Shown in pieces: positions 1 to 5,367 of a stretch of DNA of 5,490 nucleotides. Under the pieces are notes generated by a model. That model did not search any database. It saw only the letters and a list, made by a program, of their open reading frames with translations, and had not been told where the DNA came from. A program made the translations under genes and the position numbers. Each line of letters starts with the position of its first letter. The stretch's first letter is position 1. Source of the stretch: Actinomycetes bacterium. Its GTDB lineage: Bacteria; Actinomycetota; Aquicultoria; CAJVYJ01; JAUVQD01. The DNA lies in assembly GCA_030666075.1 (NCBI GenBank), contig DAOUYN010000079.1:1-5490 (forward strand), written 5' to 3'.

Positions 1-656
1 CAGTCGCGACAAAAATCCAGGCCTTCATGTACATGACAGTTGCCGCACGGCAGCTTGATCCCCTTATTTAAGCGTGCCGACACCCCAAACCGACGCTTCA
101 TTAGCGTCATCATCGTGACCTCGCCGCGTCCGCCAAATTGCTTATGGTGGCACTCATTACAATAATTCTTCTTCGGCTTGTCGATCGCATGACACATGAC
201 ACAAGGGGCCGACTCGCGCTCCCAGCGGTCGCGCCGCCAACCATCACCGGGCTCTATGTCGATATAAGTGAAATGGACGTTTCTCCAGTTGGAGTTGTGC
301 GGCATAGCTATTCCCTGATGGCACTGGGTGGAACACCAAGTGTTGCGGTCATGGCACCGATAACAAGGTGTGCCCCCGGTCGCCTTGGCGACGACTCCGT
401 GGCGCTGCTTGCCGCTCTTCCACTCGACCTGCTCCATATCGAATTCATACTCCTCGACAAAAGGTTCGTGATGATGGCCATTGGCGGCACAACGCGGCAC
501 GGTGCCGACCGTGTGGCACATCTTGCAAAGCTCTGAGCCGACCTGCTTCGCTTTTGCCCCGTGCTCGGTCGGACTGATCCAGGTTGTCTTGTGAGGCATG
601 GTGATCCCTTGATGGCAGACGGTACAGCGCTTGGCCGGATCATGGCAGACTTTGCA
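1..656 (-). repeat. Paired-heme repeat units inside the minus-strand cytochrome
   Basis: This stretch encodes protein residues 322 to the edge. It holds five successive pairs built as CxxCH, 5-10 residues, CxxCH, with first cysteines at 322, 365, 419, 473 and 525. Three of them are preceded by W-x(5-6)-H-G (W304/H310, W348/H353, W400/H407). Two end in the same tail, Q-G-I-x-M-P-H followed four residues later by W (332-347 and 429-445). The second unit has lost a cysteine (C377-A-A-N-G-H), and the last is truncated by the window. The same unit recurs in the plus-strand 12-heme protein. The repeat is visible in the translation; the idea that it arose by tandem duplication is inference. Confidence 0.8.
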
Positions 657-1619
657 GGGCTCGAAATCGACCTCTCGGGCCGTCTCGCCATGTATCACGC
701 CTTTAGTCCAAGAGGGCTTTTTGAAGTGCCGTGCCCTAACCCGCTTTACATCGGCCTCGAAAGCAAGCAACTCGTTGTTTGGATGGCAGGACTCGCAATC
801 CATAGAGACGTCCGTCCCATCCGGCCTCTTGTATGGACCCTGGTAAGTTTCGCCGTCAGCGTCGACATAACGTCCGCCTTGCTTGTGACATCTCTCGCAC
901 CCGACCATCGAAGCATTATCTTTATAAGCGAAATCGTCATCAGCCTCCTTCAGGGGACTGTACTTCTGAGCATCTAGATGAGCGACGCGATTGTGGCAAT
1001 CGGCGCATCGGATCCCGTTTTTCACGTGCGCCTTGTGTTCGACGCGCAGGTTGAACTGGTCGACATCCGTGTTCTTGACATTTTTGTGACATGCCTCGCA
1101 CCGGCTGTCAGGGACCAGGCTTCGGCCGAGACGCCCCTTCTTGTTTATCGGGCGTGTGTAGTCCCCCGAGACTTCTTGGGCTATCCCGTGGGTCAATAGA
1201 TCGAGCCGGCCGGTCAGCGCCTTAGCCAACTTCTTTTCGACGTGGCAGCCTGAACACGGGACATCGGCATGGTCCGACCGCCGCCAGGTCTGATACTGCG
1301 GATTCATGCTATGGCAGAGCCGACCGCAAAAGAGCTCGCTGTTCGTCAATTGGTACGCTCCCCCAAAGACGACGACTGCGATCCCGACTGTACCGGCGAG
1401 GAAAATACCAAGGGTCAACCAAGGCCGCCTCACGCGTCGCAGATACCAGGCACCGGTCCGAAGACTGCCCGACAATGCGCCGATGGCAAGCCAAAGAGCT
1501 ATCACCCCTATCACCAGCATGGATGTCAGAATAACGATCTCTGTTGAATTCCCCGCCGGGTTCAAGAAGAGTGAGCGGTAGTGTTGAACGAACTCGATTA
1601 TAGGTTGGTAAAGTCTCAT
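1..1619 (-). CDS. Large membrane-anchored multiheme c-type cytochrome with NapC/NrfH-like head (partial, C-terminus beyond left edge)
   Basis: The reading frame is open from an ATG at 1619 to the left edge, giving 539 full codons and no stop. Residues ~27-50 and ~66-90 are hydrophobic and look like two membrane segments. Directly after them comes a NapC/NrfH-like pair: C98-x3-C102-H-S-M105, then C122-x2-C125-H. In all there are 14 complete heme motifs, with first cysteines at 98, 122, 174, 205, 241, 275, 322, 332, 365, 419, 429, 473, 487 and 525. A fifteenth (C537-R-D-C) is cut by the edge. Two motifs (98 and 429) are CxxxCH instead of CxxCH. From about residue 304 the protein is built of paired-heme units (annotated separately). 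By family knowledge, NapC/NrfH proteins oxidise membrane quinols and hand electrons to soluble hemes. Fusion to a long heme chain suggests an electron conduit outside the membrane; the acceptor is unknown. A GGAG lies 9 nt before the ATG and supports the start. The gene is divergent from the plus-strand cytochromes. The multiheme cytochrome call is very secure; the quinol-oxidase role is inferred. Confidence 0.95.
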   Translation of the reverse strand, partial: MRLYQPIIEFVQHYRSLFLNPAGNSTEIVILTSMLVIGVIALWLAIGALSGSLRTGAWYLRRVRRPWLTLGIFLAGTVGIAVVVFGGAYQLTNSELFCGRLCHSMNPQYQTWRRSDHADVPCSGCHVEKKLAKALTGRLDLLTHGIAQEVSGDYTRPINKKGRLGRSLVPDSRCEACHKNVKNTDVDQFNLRVEHKAHVKNGIRCADCHNRVAHLDAQKYSPLKEADDDFAYKDNASMVGCERCHKQGGRYVDADGETYQGPYKRPDGTDVSMDCESCHPNNELLAFEADVKRVRARHFKKPSWTKGVIHGETAREVDFEPCKVCHDPAKRCTVCHQGITMPHKTTWISPTEHGAKAKQVGSELCKMCHTVGTVPRCAANGHHHEPFVEEYEFDMEQVEWKSGKQRHGVVAKATGGTPCYRCHDRNTWCSTQCHQGIAMPHNSNWRNVHFTYIDIEPGDGWRRDRWERESAPCVMCHAIDKPKKNYCNECHHKQFGGRGEVTMMTLMKRRFGVSARLNKGIKLPCGNCHVHEGLDFCRD

Positions 1620-1622
1620 GTT

Positions 1623-1634
1623 ACGGGGCTCCGT
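1623..1634. repeat. Small inverted repeat over the SD of the minus-strand cytochrome
   Basis: The sequence is ACGG, four bases, CCGT, a perfect 4-bp stem. On the minus strand the second half of the element overlaps the GGAG Shine-Dalgarno of the large cytochrome, and it lies exactly where transcription from the nearby -10 box would begin. It could be a short operator or a weak hairpin masking the ribosome site. At this length it may also be chance. Confidence 0.3.
1629..1632 (-). promoter_or_regulatory. Shine-Dalgarno of the minus-strand large cytochrome
   Basis: GGAG on the minus strand lies 9 nt before the ATG at 1619. It is the only SD-like sequence near the frame opening and supports that start over downstream methionines. 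Confidence 0.55.
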
Positions 1635-1640
1635 GAAGCA

Positions 1641-1668
1641 ATTATATCACCCGATACCTGCTAGGCAA
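1641..1668 (-). promoter_or_regulatory. Sigma70-type promoter for the minus-strand large cytochrome
   Basis: On the minus strand TTGCCT (1668-1663, 4 of 6 to the -35 consensus) is followed after 16 nt by a perfect TATAAT (1646-1641). Transcription would start near 1634, giving a leader of about 15 nt that still contains the GGAG Shine-Dalgarno. It lies in the 80-bp gap between divergent cytochrome genes. The -10 is convincing and the -35 moderate. Confidence 0.6.
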
Positions 1669-1682
1669 AACGCTGGGCCCGT

Positions 1683-1691
1683 TGCTATAAT
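1683..1691 (+). promoter_or_regulatory. Extended -10 promoter for the plus-strand cytochrome pair, probably giving a leaderless mRNA
   Basis: TGC followed by TATAAT forms a perfect extended -10 element. There is no good -35 at 16-18 nt, which is usual for extended -10 promoters. The ATG at 1700 is only 9 nt after the box, so the expected start point (1698-1700) practically coincides with the start codon. No Shine-Dalgarno is seen before that ATG, which agrees with leaderless translation. Start-site mapping would settle it. Confidence 0.6.
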
Positions 1692-1699
1692 GAGCGATT

Positions 1700-2656
1700 A
1701 TGGACCGGTTCCGATACCTCCTTTATATCGCAGCTGCGGTCGGTCTTTACGCTCTATGGACCCTCGCGGTCTTTCCGATGGCCGCTGACCACACACCCGC
1801 TTGCGCTATTTGTCACACGCCTCGGCAAGCGTACACTTCCACCTATGGTTCCGCTCACGAAGATATCGGATGTCTAGCCTGCCATCGCTCGCCCGGGGTG
1901 GCCGGAGCCGTCGCCTCGGACGTTCGCGGCTGGACCAACCTGACTTCATGGGTATTCCGGCGCCCGCCCCGCGACTTCCGGGTCGACAATGATTCCTGCC
2001 TTGCTTGCCACGATGTCATTCTCGACGGGGTCACCCGATCGAAAGAGCTGAAGATGAGCCACCGAGAGGTGATCGATACCGGTTGGCGCTGCGCCGAATG
2101 TCATGGAGAAACTGGACACAGCCTGGCCCCCGGCAAGTCGATCCTCCAGACCGCTTCGATGGACAGGTGCTTCGGATGTCACATAGCCAGTAAATCGCTT
2201 GGACGATGCCGCCTCTGCCACCGTCGAGACGTCACAAAAGAGAAACCGGATGACCCCAAGACCTTGGGGCCCATCGCCCATACGACAGGCTGGACCGATC
2301 GGCACGGCACGGCCGATAATACCCAGTGCCCTATCTGTCATCAGGGTTCGTTCTGCCGAGATTGCCATGGCATCGACCTACCCCACCCGAGCAACAGTTG
2401 GCCTGAAGACCATGGTGAAGTCGCGTTGAATGACGATCGCACGTGCCGGCGCTGCCATGCCAAGGACTTCTGTTCAAACTGCCACGCGGGAGTGGTGATA
2501 CCCCATGCCGGTGATTATTTGACCGGACACATGAAGACCGTGAAACGACCGTCTGCTTGTGAAAACTGTCATGTGCGCAAAGAGTGCCTCGCCTGCCACG
2601 ACAGTCACACGAAACATCGAGCCCGTCGACGCGCCAAAGACGAAAGGGGCACCTGA
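1700..2656 (+). CDS. 12-heme membrane-anchored c-type cytochrome (cytochrome c3/NapC-NrfH-like)
   Basis: The product is 318 aa with one hydrophobic segment at about residues 6-28 that should act as an uncleaved signal anchor, leaving the rest outside the cytoplasmic membrane. Twelve CxxCH motifs start at C35, 58, 100, 131, 157, 170, 210, 219, 249, 258, 287 and 296, about one heme per 26 residues. The first pair has the NapC/NrfH spacing but its first motif is followed by T-P, without the CHxM methionine. Residues ~96-178 are paralogous to residues ~112-194 of the next gene: both have a shared S-H-R-E-[VI] block and a M-x2-C-F-x-C-H block. Residues 198-300 form three paired-heme units, with tails such as G-I-D-L-P-H. 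After the last heme the tail is strongly basic (about 304-318, H-R-A-R-R-R-A-K). It starts the plus-strand operon and its stop overlaps the next start. Electron transfer is certain by family; partners and acceptor are not known. Confidence 0.95.
   Translation: MDRFRYLLYIAAAVGLYALWTLAVFPMAADHTPACAICHTPRQAYTSTYGSAHEDIGCLACHRSPGVAGAVASDVRGWTNLTSWVFRRPPRDFRVDNDSCLACHDVILDGVTRSKELKMSHREVIDTGWRCAECHGETGHSLAPGKSILQTASMDRCFGCHIASKSLGRCRLCHRRDVTKEKPDDPKTLGPIAHTTGWTDRHGTADNTQCPICHQGSFCRDCHGIDLPHPSNSWPEDHGEVALNDDRTCRRCHAKDFCSNCHAGVVIPHAGDYLTGHMKTVKRPSACENCHVRKECLACHDSHTKHRARRRAKDERGT
2327..2599 (+). repeat. Three paired-heme repeat units in the 12-heme cytochrome
   Basis: Residues 210-229, 249-269 and 287-300 each consist of CxxCH, exactly four residues, CxxCH. 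The first two continue with x-G-x(2-3)-[LI]-P-H and are preceded by W-x3-H-G (W198/H202, W234/H238). The third is shortened, lacks the P-H tail, and follows a G-H-M in place of H-G. The pattern matches the repeats in the divergent large cytochrome, while the neighbouring 8-heme protein keeps only one such pair at its C-terminus. Confidence 0.75.
2643..2649 (+). promoter_or_regulatory. Shine-Dalgarno fixing the start of the 8-heme cytochrome
   Basis: AAAGGGG lies 6 nt before the ATG at 2656 and within the end of the upstream gene. It selects 2656 over the in-frame ATG at 2584, which would put about 24 residues of shadow translation in front of the membrane anchor. Confidence 0.6.
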
Positions 2657-3351
2657 TGGAACAGCCGTCTTTGCCTTCGCCGGAGTTCAGGCCAGACCGG
2701 GCCAAATGGGTGGCTTGGGCGGCGCTCGGAGTCTTTGGGATCGCTTTCATGATCGGTCTTGGCCTCACCATCAACCAGACCGCCAAACCGGCTTTCTGCG
2801 GCAGTTGTCACAACATAAGCGGATACGTGACTAGCTGGAGGGCGGGGGGACATAAGAAAGTCAGGTGCCTAAAGTGCCATCGGGACCCGGGTATCTTCGG
2901 CGGCGTCTCATACCGGCTACGCATGTTGCGTTACTACAGTCTGAGCAAATCATACCTGCGCCGGCATCGACCGTCCCTGACCACTGGGGGATTCTCTGCC
3001 TGCGGTCAGTGCCATAAGCGAGTCCTTAAGGAGACCGTCACCTCCAAGAGGGGGATTCGAATAAGCCATCGCGAGATCGCCGATGAGGGTATCGGGTGCG
3101 ACCGATGCCACATAAATATCGCCCATGAGTCCAAGGCTCTAGGGGTAATGAGACCGATGCATGACTACTGCTTTGCCTGCCACCAGAAGGAGCAGCAGGA
3201 GCAAGAATGCGAGTTCTGCCACGAAAAGGACCTGTCCGTTGCCGGCCCCAAGGACCTTGGCAGCTACCGCAAAGTGAACCTCAAGAGTCTCCAGGAGTGT
3301 ACCGGATGCCATGCGACCGAGAGCTGCAAAGTCTGTCACTCCGGAAGCTGA
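2656..3351 (+). CDS. 8-heme NapC/NrfH-like membrane-anchored cytochrome c
   Basis: The product is 231 aa. A short N-terminal tail is followed by one membrane segment (about residues 18-40) and then F-C-G-S-C-H-N, the classic placement of a NapC/NrfH first heme. CxxCH motifs start at C48, 71, 116, 148, 172, 185, 215 and 224, eight in all. NrfH and NapC usually carry four or five hemes, so this is an extended relative. The NrfH CHxM methionine is replaced (C-H-N-I). By family it would accept electrons from menaquinol in the membrane and pass them to a partner, here plausibly the co-encoded 12-heme or divergent large cytochrome. The start overlaps the preceding stop as TGATG, suggesting translational coupling. 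The central region is paralogous to the preceding gene. A K-E-Q-Q-E-Q-E patch separates hemes 5 and 6. Its 3' end overlaps the convergent gene by 16 bp and no intrinsic terminator is evident. Confidence 0.93.
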   Translation: MEQPSLPSPEFRPDRAKWVAWAALGVFGIAFMIGLGLTINQTAKPAFCGSCHNISGYVTSWRAGGHKKVRCLKCHRDPGIFGGVSYRLRMLRYYSLSKSYLRRHRPSLTTGGFSACGQCHKRVLKETVTSKRGIRISHREIADEGIGCDRCHINIAHESKALGVMRPMHDYCFACHQKEQQEQECEFCHEKDLSVAGPKDLGSYRKVNLKSLQECTGCHATESCKVCHSGS

Positions 3352-5327
3352 AGGGTGATTCCCGCGGCTCTTTTTGCCGCTTGATCACTCCAAGAACCGT
3401 CACGGACCTGACGGTACGCCTCGAGCGCATCCTCTGATCGATCCAGGCGCTCGTAAGCAAACCCGAGCCAGAGCCACCCTTCGTCAAAGGAGGGGGCCAG
3501 GGACACAGCTTCGCGGGCATGCACCAGGGCCTGGTCAAGATCTCCTTGACTGATAAGGACGGCCGCCAAAGCCCGGTGCGCGGTCGGCAGATCGGGAGCA
3601 AGAGACAGGGCTGTCTGTGCCGACGCCCGGGCTTCGCTTGCCCTATCGGCATCGAAGTCATCAGTAGACATCTGCAAGGCCAGAGCCAATCTGGTCCGAT
3701 TCTGAGGGTCATATGGCCCGAGTTCAACAGCCATCTCTAAGTGTTCGAGCCCCCGCTTTAAGGCCTCGCGACTGCCGGTCTCGCGCGCTTGCCGAATGAA
3801 GTTGTTCCCTAAAAAAACATAATACTGATCAACACCCGGCGCCCGGACGATAGCCGCTTCATAGGCGCTCCTGGCCGCCAGCGGTTCGGCTTTGGCTGCC
3901 GCCAGACCCCGGCCGAAGTCGAGATCGGCCGTCCAGAGGCGGGCGGCGGTCGAAGCAGCCGGAACGGCAGCGATGAGAAAGGCCAGGGCAACCGGCAGCG
4001 CCCACGACCGGGGCGGCCGCCACCCGGAACCCGCCAGGGTCCCGGCCGCGACCCCCAGGAATAGCCAGAGATAGAAAGAACTGACGAGCCCGATCGGCTC
4101 AAACGTAGCGGACACCAGAACGGCCGCGATCATGCCCAGCGGGCCGATCAGCGGCCGGTTTTTTGCGTCGGCGCGCGATCCGCGTTGGAATGCCAGGCCG
4201 ATCAAGACTACTAAGACCGCGAAAGCGGGCAGCCCCACCGATGCAGCTGTCTGCAGCCAGATGTTGTGCGCGTCATCAAACCGCCATGCGACTCCCTCGA
4301 GCGCTGCCGCTTGCCGGCCTTGACGAAGCTGCGCGGCCCAGGGAAAGTTGCTGGGGCCGGCGCCCGTGGCCGGATAGGCCCCTATTGTTCTAAGCGCCGC
4401 GCCCGCGTAAACCTGCCTGGTAGCGGCGGCTTGGGAGAGTCGCGCGCCTCGAAATGCTTGAGTGAGATTCTCGACGCCCACGCTTGTGGCCCAGAATTGC
4501 GAGACACCGACTAAAGTCAGGGCTGCGACCCCGACGACAGCCATCGCCTTGATCGAGGCGACCGAAGGGCGGCGTCGAGAGAGAATGAATACAACGACCG
4601 ACCCGGCCAGCGCCGCCAGTAATGCCGAGCGGGCGGCCGTCAAGGCTAAGACGGGGACAAAAAGCGCCGCCGCCGTCCAATACATCGCCCGGACCGTCCC
4701 CGTCTTCGCATTAAGGGTGCCCGCCAGGGCCGCAGTCAGGGCAAGAGCCAAAAAGCTCCCTAAGAAAATGGGGTTGCCGACCGTAGATGACAATCGACCG
4801 GCGGCCGGCTGCGCCGGGAAGCTGACAATGGAAACGGCCTGCGCCAGACCCATCAGGGAAACGATGACACCCGAGCTGACGATAGCCGCGATGAGCCTTT
4901 CGATCATCGGGGCCGTCCATCGCCCTTGGGTGGCCAAGAAAAAGAGGACTGCCATGAGTATGTAGGCGACCAGTCCGTCGTGGCGTGGGTAGTGCCCGAG
5001 CCAGCCGCTATTCCGGTCCAGAGCGAGAGCGAAAGAGAGCCCCGCCAGGGCGATCCAAGCCAGCGCCAAGGCGCCGAAGATCCCTACAGGCCGAAACTCG
5101 ACCCGTCCCAGTCCGGCCAGTAGAGCGAAGACCAGTGCGGCCAGAAACAGACACGTGCCGAGGACTAGGAGCTTCGGTAAGGTATAGTGCTGGGCGCCCC
5201 AGGGCGAGTAAGCGAGCGGGAGGACAAAGGCGAGAACGGTAGCGACGAATACGGACAGGGTCGCCAACTCCATCGCTGGACTGTCCTGCGACGAACGTGC
5301 CGGTCTGGTCTGAGAATCAGTCACCAT
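3336..5327 (-). CDS. O-antigen ligase/polymerase-like (Wzy/WaaL superfamily) membrane protein with C-terminal TPR domain
   Basis: The product is 663 aa from the ATG at 5327. About a dozen hydrophobic segments span residues ~19-280 and ~364-461, separated by a large loop (~283-358). The loop shows superfamily hallmarks: an R-x5-A-x2-T-I-G-A-Y-P then G-A-G-P-S-N-F block (~313-328), and D-A-H354-N355-I-W-L-Q before the next membrane segment. An earlier S-T-V-G-N-P-I-F-L-G (~181-190) is also typical. Residues ~473-663 are TPR-like helices with recurrent A-x3-A-x3-A-P and Y-E-A or Y-R-Q ends. Family members polymerise or transfer lipid-linked oligosaccharides on the outer face of the cytoplasmic membrane. 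TPR-bearing forms are common in Gram-positive and environmental bacteria, and some transfer glycans to proteins. The substrate cannot be told here. The frame is open upstream to 5438. The chosen start has AAGGTGA one base before it; GTG 5324 or ATG 5273 remain possible. It converges with and overlaps the 8-heme cytochrome gene by 16 bp. Confidence 0.88.
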   Translation of the reverse strand: MVTDSQTRPARSSQDSPAMELATLSVFVATVLAFVLPLAYSPWGAQHYTLPKLLVLGTCLFLAALVFALLAGLGRVEFRPVGIFGALALAWIALAGLSFALALDRNSGWLGHYPRHDGLVAYILMAVLFFLATQGRWTAPMIERLIAAIVSSGVIVSLMGLAQAVSIVSFPAQPAAGRLSSTVGNPIFLGSFLALALTAALAGTLNAKTGTVRAMYWTAAALFVPVLALTAARSALLAALAGSVVVFILSRRRPSVASIKAMAVVGVAALTLVGVSQFWATSVGVENLTQAFRGARLSQAAATRQVYAGAALRTIGAYPATGAGPSNFPWAAQLRQGRQAAALEGVAWRFDDAHNIWLQTAASVGLPAFAVLVVLIGLAFQRGSRADAKNRPLIGPLGMIAAVLVSATFEPIGLVSSFYLWLFLGVAAGTLAGSGWRPPRSWALPVALAFLIAAVPAASTAARLWTADLDFGRGLAAAKAEPLAARSAYEAAIVRAPGVDQYYVFLGNNFIRQARETGSREALKRGLEHLEMAVELGPYDPQNRTRLALALQMSTDDFDADRASEARASAQTALSLAPDLPTAHRALAAVLISQGDLDQALVHAREAVSLAPSFDEGWLWLGFAYERLDRSEDALEAYRQVRDGSWSDQAAKRAAGITLQLPE

Positions 5328-5328
5328 T

Positions 5329-5335
5329 TCACCTT
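5329..5335 (-). promoter_or_regulatory. Shine-Dalgarno deciding the start of the O-antigen ligase-like gene
   Basis: On the minus strand AAGGTGA complements the 16S rRNA tail and lies 1 nt before ATG 5327 and 4 nt before the in-frame GTG 5324. Spacing slightly favours GTG 5324; the two differ by one residue. It rules against the upstream ATGs at 5438 and 5369, whose added sequence is proline/alanine-rich and unlike the family. Confidence 0.5.
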
Positions 5336-5360
5336 GAAGAGCGGGATAACAGTGTATAAT
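5334..5360 (+). promoter_or_regulatory. Possible plus-strand promoter with perfect -10, upstream of a 25-codon ORF
   Basis: A perfect TATAAT (5355-5360) is preceded after 15 nt by TTGAAG (5334-5339, 4 of 6 to consensus; the spacer is short). The expected start point, 5367-5368, falls on the A of the ATG at 5368, so a transcript would be leaderless, as proposed for the gene at 1700. It points away from the O-antigen ligase-like gene. Confidence 0.4.
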
Positions 5361-5367
5361 TGTCTCC

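Noticed and set aside
138..977. Plus-strand open frames of up to about 140 codons across the left part of the window
   Set aside because: They lie opposite the minus-strand cytochrome, whose frame holds 14 regularly spaced heme motifs. Their translations show no domain and no plausible start signals.
2584..2655. Upstream extension of the 8-heme cytochrome to ATG 2584
   Set aside because: The added residues are an out-of-frame reading of the preceding gene's last hemes. ATG 2656 has a well-placed AAAGGGG and puts the membrane anchor near the N-terminus.
2331..2786. Minus-strand open frame of 151 codons across the end of the 12-heme gene
   Set aside because: It is antisense to conserved CxxCH-encoding sequence in two real genes. 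Its cysteine/histidine-poor translation looks like a shadow.
3364..3380. GCGGC, 7-nt T-rich loop, GCCGC hairpin after the 8-heme gene as a terminator
   Set aside because: The stem is only 5 bp, the T-run is in the loop instead of after the stem, and it lies inside the coding sequence of the convergent gene.
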